The position numbers were made by a program, and so were the translations under genes. From Anagrus nilaparvatae (Eukaryota > Arthropoda > Insecta > Hymenoptera > Mymaridae), in the NCBI GenBank assembly GCA_022575985.1, contig JAKSXM010000237.1, positions 1,072,501 through 1,136,500 on the forward strand: DNA of 64,000 bases, read 5' to 3'. This document shows, piece after piece, positions 43,627-55,149 of the stretch; the first letter of the stretch is position 1, and every line of letters begins with the position of its first letter. The notes below the pieces were generated by a model. The model had not been told where the DNA came from. It was given only the letters and a program-made list of their open reading frames with translations, and ran no database searches.

Positions 43627-45153
43627 ATTAATAGTTATCCTTATTTTTATCTACTTAGGCAGCAATTTATTAACTTATGTTAATCTTCTTAAAATTAACG
43701 AATAAAATATAAATACATTAACCCTAAATTAAGTAATGTTAAAGTCCTCAGAAGCCTTAATAAAAAAAAATCATTTTTAGCAAATTTTTTTATTTATGAA
43801 TAACAAATAGTTATATTTGGATAAAAATTAAGTCTTCATTTTTTAAAAAGTTTGTATTATAAATTTATTTGTGCATAAATATGCAGAAATAATGTTTCCA
43901 TAAAAATTTTTAAAGCTTATTTTTTGAACATTATAAATATCAAGAGAAAGAAAAAGTATAAAATCTGACTGATTATTCAATAACTGTATAAACCTACAAA
44001 CTAGTTAGTCTGACAGAGATAAGAAAAAGAATTGTGCGATACGATATAAAAAGAGCAGGTACAAAAAATAACGGCAATAAAAGCTTGACACTTGTTGTTT
44101 AGTATTACATGAACTTTTCTTTGGGCAGCAAATTTTTAGAAAACTTATTCCCAAACATTTTTTTAGATAACGCATTAAATTATTATTTTTTCATAATATC
44201 TCAGAAAATATGGAAAAAATATATTCTATAGTTAAAGATTTTTTTTATTAGCTAAATTTCATTAATGAATTTATTCAAGATTTATGAAATTCATTTTTTA
44301 AAACCTTACAAAGTTATTTTTATAAAAAATTTCTGTTAAAATATTAACTTTAATATAGATTAGTGTAGTCTATTTTATAATTTTATTAAAATTTAACTAA
44401 AATTACCAGAAGATATCAATAATAATCTTAGTTTAAAAAAAAATATGATTACGATGTGTATTCTTACGAACATATATTATATACTTTCTTAATAAACACA
44501 AAAATGATTTATAATCAATAAAATAAATAAAGTTAAGACACTCACTAAGGGATTAATAATATAATGTAACATACCTTTTTAGATTTTAATCATCCAACTT
44601 ACAAATTTCCACTGCTATGAAAAATTTTACTGGATCAAAATGTTGAATATTAACCAGAAAAATATCAATTTAAAATTTGGACGAAATGTTAACTTAGTTC
44701 TTAGTTATCAAAACACCTTAGTCAACTTATTATTCTACTTGCAGATTACATAAAATTTAATCACTTTTGTAAATAAATATAATAAAAAACTTTGATTAAA
44801 ATAATTCATATTTATTTTAGCTTTGAAGTTTATCAAATGTCAAAATAATTGTTGGAACCAAAAACAACAGCATAAAAAATCTCCTGTACAAAGTGAAAAA
44901 AATATTGCTTAGTGTTTACGATGTAAATACATATATAAAAAATATATTAAAATAAAAATTTTTTTTTATAAAAAACAATGTGTAAATATTTTTATGTATA
45001 CTCATATATTATGGTACATATGTGTGATTTTATTTCTACTTATACTAATATTTGAACTATATATATGTATATAATATATATATATATATATTTGTATATG
45101 TGTTTGCATATTACACACATATATTTGTTTGCAAAAATGCAAAAATATGCACA

Positions 45154-45190
<37 letters not shown>

Positions 45191-45429
45191 GTATATAAAT
45201 TTATATCTGTATGCATGTGTTCATATACGTGTGAATATAACCGTGTATAACGTTTAATAAGTATGATTTTATAAATATATCAATGTGTGAAAGTAAGTAT
45301 GTGATAATATGTTAGCGCACTTTTTATTATCTAACCTTCACTTGTAAATTACAAATATTATAAACTAACCGATTTTAATTGCAGAAAGTAGTTATTACTT
45401 TCTGGCAGGTTTAAAAGGTCAAGATTGAC
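43627..45429. other. A+T-rich DNA with TA microsatellites
   Basis: No gene is supported. TA runs lie at about 45060-45092 and 45157-45189. The open frame across the latter is Tyr/Ile repeat. Confidence 0.55.
45157..45189. repeat. (TA)n microsatellite
   Basis: Uninterrupted alternating AT of about 33 bp. Confidence 0.9.
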
Positions 45430-46215
45430 TTATATCAGAAACTTTAAAGATAAAATAAACACTGATGGCAGAACTTAATCGTGAGGTGATTGGGAGTGTG
45501 ACTGGTCAAAGCACTTGATTCTCGCGAGTTTTAGTTTGGCAGTTGCTACGCCTCTCCCATGCACTTTTTTGTCAGTGGCGATGGCCAAACTTTAATCGTC
45601 CTCTCTTCCCCTACATTTACTTTTGGTTGTAGAAGTATTTGTAATTGTATGAGTTGTAGTTATATTTGCGATATTCATTTTACCAATACTTATAAAAAAT
45701 AAAAATATAAATGTAAAACATATTCGTGATCTTATGTTTTTAGTGTCGTCTACCAATCCTTTTCATGTATGAGTGTGCGTAAGAATTATAGCTAACAAGA
45801 GAGGAGGAGAAAGCTATAGTTACCGAAATGTTAACCTCGTGGAACCACTTTTTATTGAGTGTCGCGAAATTCAGTGGAGAAAGCGTGAAAGAGAAAAAGA
45901 GAAAGAGAAAGAAGTCATTGGCATGAAGAGAGGGATGGCCACGTTCGCAGATTTTCTGTATAATAAACACTACGGCGGGGAATTTTTTGAGGGGCGAATT
46001 TTTCTCCGCCAGTAAAGCGCGCGCATAAAAAAAATATTAGAACAGAAGAAGAAAGAAAGTGGCCCCTACGGCCACTTCATCGAGGTTTCGGTGCCCCACC
46101 TAACAAATTTGGTCCTCCGTTCATTGCTCCTGCTTCACTCTCCCCTCAGATAAGCACCACCGCCGCCACCCGTCACTTTGAGAGTCCTCTACGGATGAAC
46201 TTCATCTCCCCTCTG
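45430..46215. other. G+C-richer island, possible promoter or 5' exon
   Basis: This ~780-bp block is much less A+T-rich than its flanks and largely free of the repeat families seen elsewhere. It contains CCTCTCCCATGCACTTTTTT, GATGGCCAAACTTTAATCGT, a GAGAAAGAGAAAGAGAAAG tract at 45884-45912, the palindrome AGTGGCCCCTACGGCCACTT at 46059, and a pyrimidine-rich stretch with ACCACCGCCGCCACCCG at 46158. The forward frame 45773-46015 has a Lys/Glu/Arg run made by the GAGA tract and resembles no family. The best guess is a promoter or non-coding first exon of a gene outside the window. Confidence 0.35.
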
Positions 46216-47294
46216 TAATTCATACTTTATTTTTTGTTAGTTTTTATATTAAAACTTCTAGCAAGCAGATCACTTGTTCAGCTCGTTTCGGAGGAATTCT
46301 TAGTAGATAAATGGATTTAAAAATTTAAATCTAAAATTTTTCCAACTACATGTTTATAATTATTTGTATATAATTTATCGTTAACTAGTTATAATATATG
46401 AATAAATTAAAATAAATTGTTATGTATAACATTTATGGTATATAAATAAATTTAATATCTTTATATCAGCTCAATTACACATTTATATGCGTTTGATTAT
46501 ATTTTAATATAAGTATGAATAAAAATATGCATATTAGATTTTTAAGAACCAATTATTTATACATACTTATAGAATGTAAATACATATTATTACATTTTCA
46601 TATTGTATTCTATATAAAACTATATATTATGCTAGTTTCTACAAACTGTTTTACAGATATTTTAAAATAAAGTGCTGTATAATTTTTAATTACAAGTAGT
46701 AAATTTAAAAAAATTTTAGAAGGTTTATTTAAAAAATACACTTATCTCTTGGCATATTTTGATTCACGTTATAAATAACATTGAAAATATGCCGAAAAAA
46801 ATAAATTTCAATTAAATTTATTTTATATTACAACCTGAATATTTTATAATTTCAATAATTTTTAAAGATTTTTTACTGTTCAGACGCATAAGTACACTAC
46901 GTAAAAAGAAAATAAAAAAATATTTCTGATTGCCAAAAAACAGATAGACGTTATTAATCTTAGCCTTTTTAAATAGTTCCAATGGTTACTTCAAAATTTC
47001 AAATAAAGTATCTATTTTTTTAATGAAGCTCTATGTTTAAGTGTAATTTTTTATGATATTTTAAATTAATTAAATCAAAACATATTTATTTTAATTTATT
47101 CAATAGTTTTCGTTTCTTTTCATACTTTTTTATTTTCTACTTTTATACCCTGCAATTTACAAAATTTTAGAAGTAATTTTTTTTATAAAAATTTAATTCT
47201 AAAACGAATAATAATTTATAAAAAATATATAAATTTTTCAAAAAATATATAAATATATATATATAATTAGAGTGTACCAAAAATTGGAGTTTTA
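46216..47294. other. A+T-rich intergenic DNA
   Basis: Nothing recognised. Confidence 0.5.
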
Positions 47295-47425
47295 AGAAAA
47301 ACTTTGCTCCCAGAGTTTTTTCATGAACTTTTGGTCATAAAAAGTCCCCAGCTCTAAGGATTTTGCTTTTTGAAAACGTGTGCCTGTAAGCACCTCGACT
47401 TTTCCATTTAAATAAAATAAAATAA
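47295..47425. repeat. Dispersed repeat, pair with 42455-42600
   Basis: TTTTGGTCATAAAAAGTCCC, then CAGCTCTAAGGATTTTGCTT and TTTCCATTTAAATAAA, align with the 42.5 kb copy. Confidence 0.6.
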
Positions 47426-47859
47426 GATCTAAAATAAGTAATATAATATAATCTAATCTAAAATAAGATCTCAACTTTTTTGTAAATGCAAAAATCTCAC
47501 GAATAAAAATGGCTTATGACGTTAAAAAAGGATTTTTATTCTTTATTAGACTGAGCGAAGCTATTCCCGCGACAGAATGTCGAGTTTTTTAACACGATAA
47601 CTCCTTCACGATATTATTGATTGACTTCAAAATTTCACAGATAGTCTCAAATGAAACAAAGACGAACTGATTAAATTTATAGCCCATTTGGTACGCTCAT
47701 TTAAGAATAATAGCGAAAAATCTAACTCCTCATCAAAAAATTACATTTTTTAAAATTTTAATATTGAGAGTTTCGATATTTACGAATAAAAAAGAACTTT
47801 TCACATTACCTAGAGGTATTCGAATTTGAAAAAAGCATTTTTATTAATAAAATTTTTAA
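47426..47859. other. Unclassified DNA
   Basis: A slightly G+C-richer patch (47550-47600, CGAAGCTATTCCCGCGACAG) with no frame I can support. Confidence 0.4.
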
Positions 47860-49385
47860 TTTTTCAACCCAACATATTTTCCAATTTTCTAAAATGGCGG
47901 TTTGAAAAACTTGGAAAAATCAACTTTTCACATTACAAAGGAGTTTTTTAGGACAAGAAAAATAAATATCGGGTGATAAATATTCAATTTTTCAACCCAA
48001 CAAATTTTCCGATTTTCTAAGATGGCGGACCATTAAACTTAAAAACTTATAACCAGTTTGTGTAAACACAACCTAAATGCATGGGACATGTTTACTTCCA
48101 GCTGAGGACTAGGAATAATACAAAGGTTACTCAACATTACAATACAATTTTCTAATTTTATAATTTGTAATTATCACCTTACTAGCTGTTAAGATTTTAA
48201 ACCCAAACTATTTTAATCCCCTAAATGGAAATTATTCTGGGTCCCTAAATCATAATTATTCCAAGTCCCTAAAGCTGAATTATTTTAAGTCCCTAAATCG
48301 ATATTATTATAAATTCTTAAACCTATATTATTCAAAGTCCCTAAGCCCAGATTTTTCAAAGTCTCTAAATTGAAATTATTCTAAGTCCTATTTGACCCTC
48401 TCCCCATTAAATAGGACAAATTGTATCCCCCCTTAAATAGGGCGAACTTGACCACCCCCTTTAAATAGGGCAATTTGACCCCCCCTTAAATAGGTCAATT
48501 TGACCCCCCCCCCCCTAAATAGGACAAATTTGACCCCCCCCCCCCCCTTAATTTTCAAGTTCTGAAGTACTCCCTCCCTATAAACATGTTCCATGTTAAA
48601 ATTAACTTTTAACTTTACAAGGGGGTTTTTGGGGCAAGAAATATGAATTTCCGGTCAAAAACATTTAATTTTTCAACCCAACATATTTCCAATTTTCCAA
48701 GATAGCGGACCATGAAACTTAAAAAAAAATTAACTTTTAACTTTACAAAGCAGTTTTTTAGGGCGAGGAAAATAAATTTTGGGTGGAAAATATTTAAAAG
48801 GGTGGAAAATATTTATTTTTTCAACCCAACATATATTCTGATTTTCCAAGATAGCGGACCATTAAACTTAAAAAAATTAACTTTTAACCTTAAAAGGGGG
48901 TTTTTGAGGCAAAAGATATGAATTTTCGGTCGAAACTATTTAATTTTTCAACCCAACATATTTTCTGATTTTCCAAGATGGCGGACTAAAAAACTCAAAA
49001 AAATTAACTTTTCACCTTACAAAGGGGATTTTGGGGCAAAAGATATGAATTTTCGGTCAAAAATATTTAATTTTTCAACCCAACACATTTTCCGATTTTC
49101 CAAGATATGGGACCATAAAACTTAAAATAATCAACTTTTAACTTTAGAAGAGGGTTTTTAGGGTGAGAAAAATGAATTTTAAGTGGGAAGTATTTAATTT
49201 TTCAACCCAACATATTTTCAATTTTCCAAGATGGCAGACTGAAAAACTTGAAACAATCAATTTTTCATATTACAGCGGGATTTTTTAGAGCGAGAAAAAT
49301 AAATTTTGGATGAAAAATATTGAACTTTTTAATCTAACATATTTTCCAATTTTCCAAGATATCGGACCATTCAACTTAAAAAAAA
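47860..49385. repeat. About 125-130-bp tandem array, 8 copies in two blocks
   Basis: TTTTTCAACCCAACATATTT, followed by TCCGATTTTCCAAGATGGCG, recurs near 47868, 47985, 48668, 48815, 48945, 49070, 49198 and (diverged) 49325. Units then run through AACTTTTAACTTTACAAAGG and GGGCAAGAAATATGAATTT. The block is interrupted at 48040-48600 by a segment duplicated at 49387-49885. Confidence 0.85.
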
Positions 49386-49885
49386 AACTTATAACCGGTT
49401 TGTGTAAACACAACCTAAATGCATGGAACATGTTTACTTCCAAATGAGGACTAGATATAATACAAATGTTACTCAACATTACAATACAATTTTCTATTGT
49501 TGTAATTTGTAATTATTACCTTACTAGTTGTTAAGATTCTAAACCCAAACTATTTTGATTCCCTAAACCTGAATTATTATAAGTCCCTGAACCTGAATTA
49601 TTCCAAGTCCCTAGATCGATATTATTCTAAGTCCATAAACCTGTATTATCCTAAGTCCTTAAGCCCAGATTTTTCAAAGTCTTTTAATAGTATTTTATTT
49701 ATTTATATATACTTACCTAATTATTCTAAGTCTTATTTGACCCCCCCCCTTAAATAGGACAAATTTGACCCCCCCACTTAAAAAGGACAAATTTGACCCC
49801 CCCCCCCTTAAATAGGACAAATTTGACCCCCCCCCTTAATTTTCAAGTTCTGAAGTACCCCCTCCCTATAAACATGTTCCATGTT
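48040..49885. repeat. About 560-bp segment duplicated directly, 1.35 kb apart
   Basis: Copy 1 (48040-48600) and copy 2 (49387-49885) share TTTGTGTAAACACAACCTAA, ATGCATGG-ACATGTTTACTT, a run of 'CCTAAA...ATTATTCTAAGTC' units, and a C-rich minisatellite of ~27 bp (GACCCCCCCTTAAATAGGAC). Both end at CCCTATAAACATGTTCCATG. The offset is about 1345 bp, so array and segment were duplicated together. Confidence 0.83.
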
Positions 49886-49904
49886 AATAACTTTTAACTT
49901 TACC

Positions 49905-50035
49905 CGCGTAAAAATGATTAGGTGGGTCGACAATTGGTTCAGAGTTGGCATAAAATTGGCTAAACGTTGGCAAAAATTTGGATAAAGTTTGGATACAGCG
50001 CACGTGGCCAAATGTTTGCCAAATCCCGTAAAAAT
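49905..50035. repeat. TTGGCNAAA-type short array with CCCGCGTAAAAAT edge
   Basis: CCCGCGTAAAAATGATTAGG is followed by repeated ATTGGCTAAACGTTGGCAAA, TTTGGATAAAGTTTGGAT and TTTGCCAAAT, ending CCCGTAAAAATTTTT. Both edge motifs point the same way, so this may be two abutting fragments. Confidence 0.5.
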
Positions 50036-50819
50036 TTTTTTAAATCATTTTTATGAAAATATTAAAAATTCTTTTTATTATTATTTAAGTATATTAAATT
50101 TTAAATTAATTAAATTGAAACATCAATTTTATTTGAAAATTATATTTATTTATTGAAACTTATAGCAAAATAGAATTATAACATTTATTGAAGTTTGCAT
50201 AATTTATTATTGCATGTTTTCATTTATGTTTTCAATTATTTTAATTTAAAATAATTTTTTTATAATTATAATAGTACTTATAACTTATTTCAATTAAGTA
50301 GTAAAATATATTAATTTAAAAATAATTTTAACTAATTACAACTTTTTATTATAGTTGAATTTCTGTGAAATTTAAAGTTTTTTCTTTTATTTGATTCTTG
50401 AAGCATCTCTACTATATTGGTAGGCCTGTTTTTTAGGGTAACCTTGCATTCATTGATTGTACATTTTTGCTGAGACAAAATAAATTATATAATAATAATA
50501 ATAATTGATTTATCAATCTTAATAATAAAATGTTTACCATTGCGTATTTTTACTATTCTAAGACCTTCTAATCCGGATAGTTTCAAAGATTCTAGATGAA
50601 TGTAAAACACGGAATAATTTTACACAAAATAACTGTAAAAAAAGAAAAGTATGTGTGATTTTAATTATAAGATTTAAAAATATAAACTGATCTTGTCGAA
50701 GGTAAGTAATTAATAAGATATAAAGTTTATTATAGAATTTCAGTATAGGGAAATAGCATGGAGAATATATTATTGCATTAAAAAATTATGTGAATGCCTC
50801 CTGCAAATAGAAACTTACG
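50036..50819. other. A+T-rich intergenic DNA
   Basis: Nothing recognised. Confidence 0.5.
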
Positions 50820-50925
50820 GTACGTAAAAAGCCTGTAAAACGTTGTACACAAAGTTGTGCACAAAACGACACACAGTTTTGTACAGCGTTTGTGCACAAA
50901 ATCGCTAATTTTGTGCACAAAGAAA
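50820..50925. repeat. Array of TTTTGTGCACAAA palindromes
   Basis: After ACGGTACGTAAAAAGCCTGT come GTTGTACACAAAGTTGTGCA, TTTGTGCACAAAATCG and TTTTGTGCACAAAG. The unit TTTTGTGCACAAA is self-complementary. Confidence 0.65.
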
Positions 50926-50929
50926 AAAA

Positions 50930-52370
50930 AAATTATTTTTTAAATATTTATCATGGGGTAGTAAAATAGACTCCCAGGGGTAAAATATATCCTTGGGGAG
51001 AATAAGAATTTGGGGATGCCATTCGAACACCCCCCCCCCCCCCCGTTAAAGAATATTGTTGGGATAAAAAACTCTTGACGAGAGTTAATTCAGAGAAGAA
51101 AGCATGTAAACGGGTAATAAATTAACTCAAAATGGCAGAGTAACCCCCCCCCCCCCCCTGGGTCAAGTCTATTTCAGGGAGTACATAGAATTTTGTCAAT
51201 TAAAATGGAGCAACGTTAGGAAAAATATGATTGAGTGACTTCAGTGATAAGAAAACTGAGCTTGCATGAAAATTAAACTGTAAGGGATCAAATGGGCCCC
51301 CTTCGGGGTAAAAACATGATCTAGGGAGTAAACAGAGTTTTGTCATTAAAAATGGATTTATGGACAAAAAATATGATCCAACGACAAAAATGCTTAGCCT
51401 AGGTAAAAATTAATCTTAGGGGGTGGGGGAGGCAAATGGGTCTCTTTTGGACAAAATTGTATATTGCGGCGTAAACAGAGTTTCGCTTTTAAAAATAAAT
51501 TTATAACTAGCAAAAATTCAGTTTGCATTAAAATTGAACTGTAAGGGGTCAAATGGGCCCCCTTCGGGGTAAAAACATGACAGACATGATCTAGGGAGTA
51601 AACACAGTTTTGCCACTAAAAATGGACTTATGGACAAAAAATATTATCCAACGACAAAAATGCTTAGTTTTGGTGAAAATAAATCTATGGGGGGCCAAAT
51701 GGGCCCCCTTCGGGGCGAAATTATTATCTGTGGCGTAAACAGAATTTTACTGTTAAACATGAATTTATGACTAGCAAAGTATGATTAAGTGACTAAAAAA
51801 TTCAGTTTGCATGAAGATTGAACTGTAAGGGGTCAAATGGGATCCCTTAGGGTAAAATGATCCAGGTAGTAAACAGAGTTTTGTCATTAAAAATGGGCTT
51901 ATGGATAAAAAATATGATCCAACGACAAAAATGCTTAGCCTAAGTGAAAATTAATCTTAGGGGGGAGCAGGCGAATGGGCCAATTTTGGACAAAATTGTA
52001 ATCTGCGGCATAAACAGAGTTTCGCTTTTAAAAATAAATTTATAACTACTAAGCCTTGGGCCCCCTTTAGGGCGAAATTATAATCTGTGGCGTAAACAGA
52101 ATTTTACTCTTAAAAGTGAATTTATAACTAGCAAAGTATGATTAAGTGACTAGAAAATTCAGTTTACGTTAAAATTGAACTGTAAGGGGTCAAATGGCTC
52201 CCTTGTGGGTAAAAGCATGATCTAGAGAGTAAACAGAGTTTTGACACTAAAAATGGATTTATGGCAGAAAAATATGATCCTCTGGCAAATATACTAAGCT
52301 TTGGTGAAAATAAATCTATGGGGGGCCAAATGCGCCCCCTTCGGGTAAAATTGTAATATGTGGACCCAAT
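50930..52370. repeat. Complex tandem array, about 250-360-bp units
   Basis: AACTGTAAGGGGTCAAATGG recurs near 51283, 51537, 51807 and 52169. Each is followed by a GGGCCCCCTTCGGGGTAAAA block, GATC-AGGGAGTAAACAGAG, TTTTGTCATTAAAAATGG and ATATGATCCAACGACAAAAA. Variant sub-units (GGGGGGCCAAATGGGCCCCC, GTGGCGTAAACAGAATTTTA) alternate with these. Two C15 runs lie at 51030-51044 and 51144-51158. No coding frame is present. Confidence 0.82.
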
Positions 52371-54585
52371 GGACTTAAATCAGCAAAAATAATATTCAAT
52401 ACTAAAGATTTTATATTGGAATGAAAATTGAATATCATGGAGCTAAATTTAAGCTCTAAAACTATACTTTTTGAACACAAAATGTTGGATAAAATTAAAG
52501 AATTGATATTTTTTTTTCTTGAAATAATTTATTTTTTCCAAATACATGATATACATTCAGATAATTATCTTAGAAAAATAAATTTGTCTTATTTTCTGTT
52601 CTTACAAAATAGTTTTTTATAACTAGTAGCTGTATTCAATAATTCTTATTTTAAACACTTAATTGTATTTGTATACACCGGGCTTATTTTCCTTTTTTAT
52701 ACATTATTTTGTGAATCTCATATTTTTTTTAGAATTTTATATTTTACATCTAATGTGCTTACGTATCGTTTTTATCTTTGGGCTTAGCTTTTCATAAAAC
52801 ATATTGATTTCATGTACTTAGGATGATTATTTGATATTTATTGTATTTTTGCATTACGAAAACTATAGATAAATAAATGTGCACATTAAAAAATGAATAT
52901 TTTGAAGTAAAGATATATCGTAAGTAATTGGGATGCCTTTTTTAAAATTTAATGCTAAATGATAATATGCCTAATAATAGATATGTTGTTAATGATTTAA
53001 CAAAAAATTAATTTCTTTTAACTGTAACACTTTAAAAATAACAATTATATGCTATTTATTTACTTACATGTCTTAATTTTAAACAACTTTAATATTTATT
53101 AGTTCATCAATTTTTCTTATAAACTATTAAATTATTAAATAATACATTTTATCTATTTTTCATAATAATATTTAGCTAATAAATTTTTCTTATAAACTAT
53201 TAAATTTTTAAATAATGCATTTTATCTATTTTTCATAACAATTTTTAGCTATATTAAATTATATTTTATTAACTAAAATTCTCACGGTGGCTCTAAATTA
53301 AAAATTATTCGACTTAAAATAGTGAGACAATGAGTTGATTCTGCGAGTTCTTGATATTTTGTTCATGAATGCAATACCTAAAAGACTCCAGATCTGCTGC
53401 TCTTTGCAAGAAAACTCAAAAATAAGTATTTTAGCATACTTAAAATATAGAAATTTTAAGGATATTTAGTATACGGCTTTAAAAATCTAGAAAGGTGTTA
53501 AAATTTTTGTTCCATGTTAAAAAAAAAATAGATTTACAAATCTATACATCCAAGCAAACTTAATTACATCCCTTACATATCTAAATGTTTTCATTTGAAT
53601 ATTTCTAGGATTTTTTGTTTATATTTGATTTATTTTTATTTTATATATTTATTTAAATGAAAACTGTTTTATTGTAAACTTTATCAATATTTTTGCCAAG
53701 AAATTCTTTTGACAAAATTAATCCATTGGATTTTTACTTAGATATTACTAAAAAGGACTAGTTTCACGAGATAATGGGGTCAGATTTTTAATATTATTTA
53801 CTGTTAACAAGTTTTTGTTTTTTTTGAGCTGCCATATTTAATTAATGGTCAATAATATTAAAAGTCTGATCCAAGAATCTTGTAAAACAAGTCGTTTTTA
53901 GTAAAGGAAGGCTATAAGTTAAAACAAAAATCACTATATAACTCACTTTCTAAGCGAAAATTCGAGAGCCTCTGGATTGGTAGCGCTGGAGGTAATTAGA
54001 TTTTTATTTTATTTTGCATCATAATGAATCAAAATATTGATATCTCAACAGAATTAACTCATTTTTCCCGAAACAATGCAAAATTGTAATTGATACAAAA
54101 AACGAGAAGTTTCTTGACAGATATAAGTAATAAGTAATTAAATAAAATAATTTAATATTAAATGTTTGCACAATTTAAGGTCGAGTAAATTTACATTCAA
54201 GACCATTGTCTACTTTTTTATATTTGATTGTTTGTTATGATTTTCATAGTTCCTCTTCCCTAACTTAATTTTTTTCGATAAAATTTTTTCCCAATCATTT
54301 TCATTACTTGATCTATACTCGCTTTTCACCTCAGCTACAACAAATAGGATTTTATTAAAGGATATAAATTTAAACTTCTCTAAATCATCGAAAACTTTAA
54401 AATAATCTATTAAAACAAATACCACTCCTCACAAAGGGGGCAGTAAAAAAATGTTTATGTCTAATTGTATTTGATGTGCATTGTAATAAAAGGTAGAGTT
54501 ATTATAATATGAAAAAAAGCTTTCACAGCTAAAATCAAATGTACGAATTATTTATTATTTTGAAAAACACAGAAACAATAATAAA
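52371..54585. other. A+T-rich DNA; near-tandem duplicate at 53.1-53.25 kb
   Basis: TTTTTCTTATAAACTATTAA with following AATAATNCATTTTATCTATT occurs at 53110 and 53185 (about 75-bp offset). The minus frame 54425-54210 is a 71-codon Lys-rich stretch downstream of the BEN gene. I cannot tie it to that gene by splice signals and do not call it. Confidence 0.45.
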
Positions 54586-54760
54586 TTGGGGTCACCTATA
54601 AAATACGTAACGCAGTTACATAGCTATATTACGTGGCTTACTGTTTAACGTGATCACCATGCTCATTTGCATCAAATTTACATTGCATATAAGGCGTTTG
54701 TATAGGATAGTGGTACCCAAATTTTCTAATTTTTTTGTAGCGTATTTTATGGGCGATCCT
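54586..54760. mobile_element. About 175-bp MITE with ATAAAATACG-type ends
   Basis: GGGGTCACCTATAAAATACG on the left mirrors GTAGCGTATTTTATGGGCGA plus TCC on the right. Internal text includes GTTTAACGTGATCACCATG. The target duplication is not clear. Confidence 0.65.
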
Positions 54761-54968
54761 TTTGTATAATTATTTTATCAGGCTTATATCATTAAAATTA
54801 AAATTTTATTTGAATACGTAAGAAAACTTTTTTTGGAGAAATTAAGCAGCCTATCTAGAATCTAAAATTTAATAACTTTTTTTGCATTCAATATCAAAAT
54901 TTTATGAAATTCTTTCAAAGTAAATAAACATACTTATTAATTTTAGAAAATATATAGTATATCTACCT

Positions 54969-54974
54969 TTTATT
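54969..54974 (-). promoter_or_regulatory. AATAAA polyadenylation signal candidate
   Basis: On the minus strand AATAAA lies only a few bases after the double TAA stop of the last BEN exon. Such close spacing is unusual and may be chance in A+T-rich DNA. Confidence 0.3.
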
Positions 54975-54981
54975 GCACTTA

Positions 54982-55149
54982 TTATCTTTGGGGTCCTGTT
55001 TTTGAACAGTTAAAAAAATCCTCCTCCGTGAAAAATACATCTAATAACCCATAAGCAAAATCTTGCATGGAGTTGGACTTTCTTAATTTTATATACTTAT
55101 TATATTCCATTTTTATATCCTCGGCTTTATTAAGGTGGTATATGCCATT
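54982..55149 (-). CDS. BEN gene, exon with BEN-domain start
   Basis: The acceptor ATATTTTAG precedes AATGGC. Codes NGIYHLNKAEDIKMEYNKYI, then KLRKSNSMQDFAYGLLDVFF, TEEDFFNCSKTGPQR and a double stop. The pattern 'GiYh...y......S...FA..LL..+Ft.E....S.TG' is the opening half of BEN domains. The normal second half is absent in this frame. Confidence 0.72.
   Translation of the reverse strand, partial: NGIYHLNKAEDIKMEYNKYIKLRKSNSMQDFAYGLLDVFFTEEDFFNCSKTGPQR

Noticed and set aside
45773..46015. 80-codon forward frame with a Lys/Arg/Glu run
   Set aside because: The charged run comes from a GAGAAA tract and the opposite strand is open too. No family resemblance or splice support.
54210..54425. Minus-strand 71-codon frame as the last exon of the BEN gene
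   Set aside because: It lacks BEN-domain residues and I could not find an acceptor that fits the phase.
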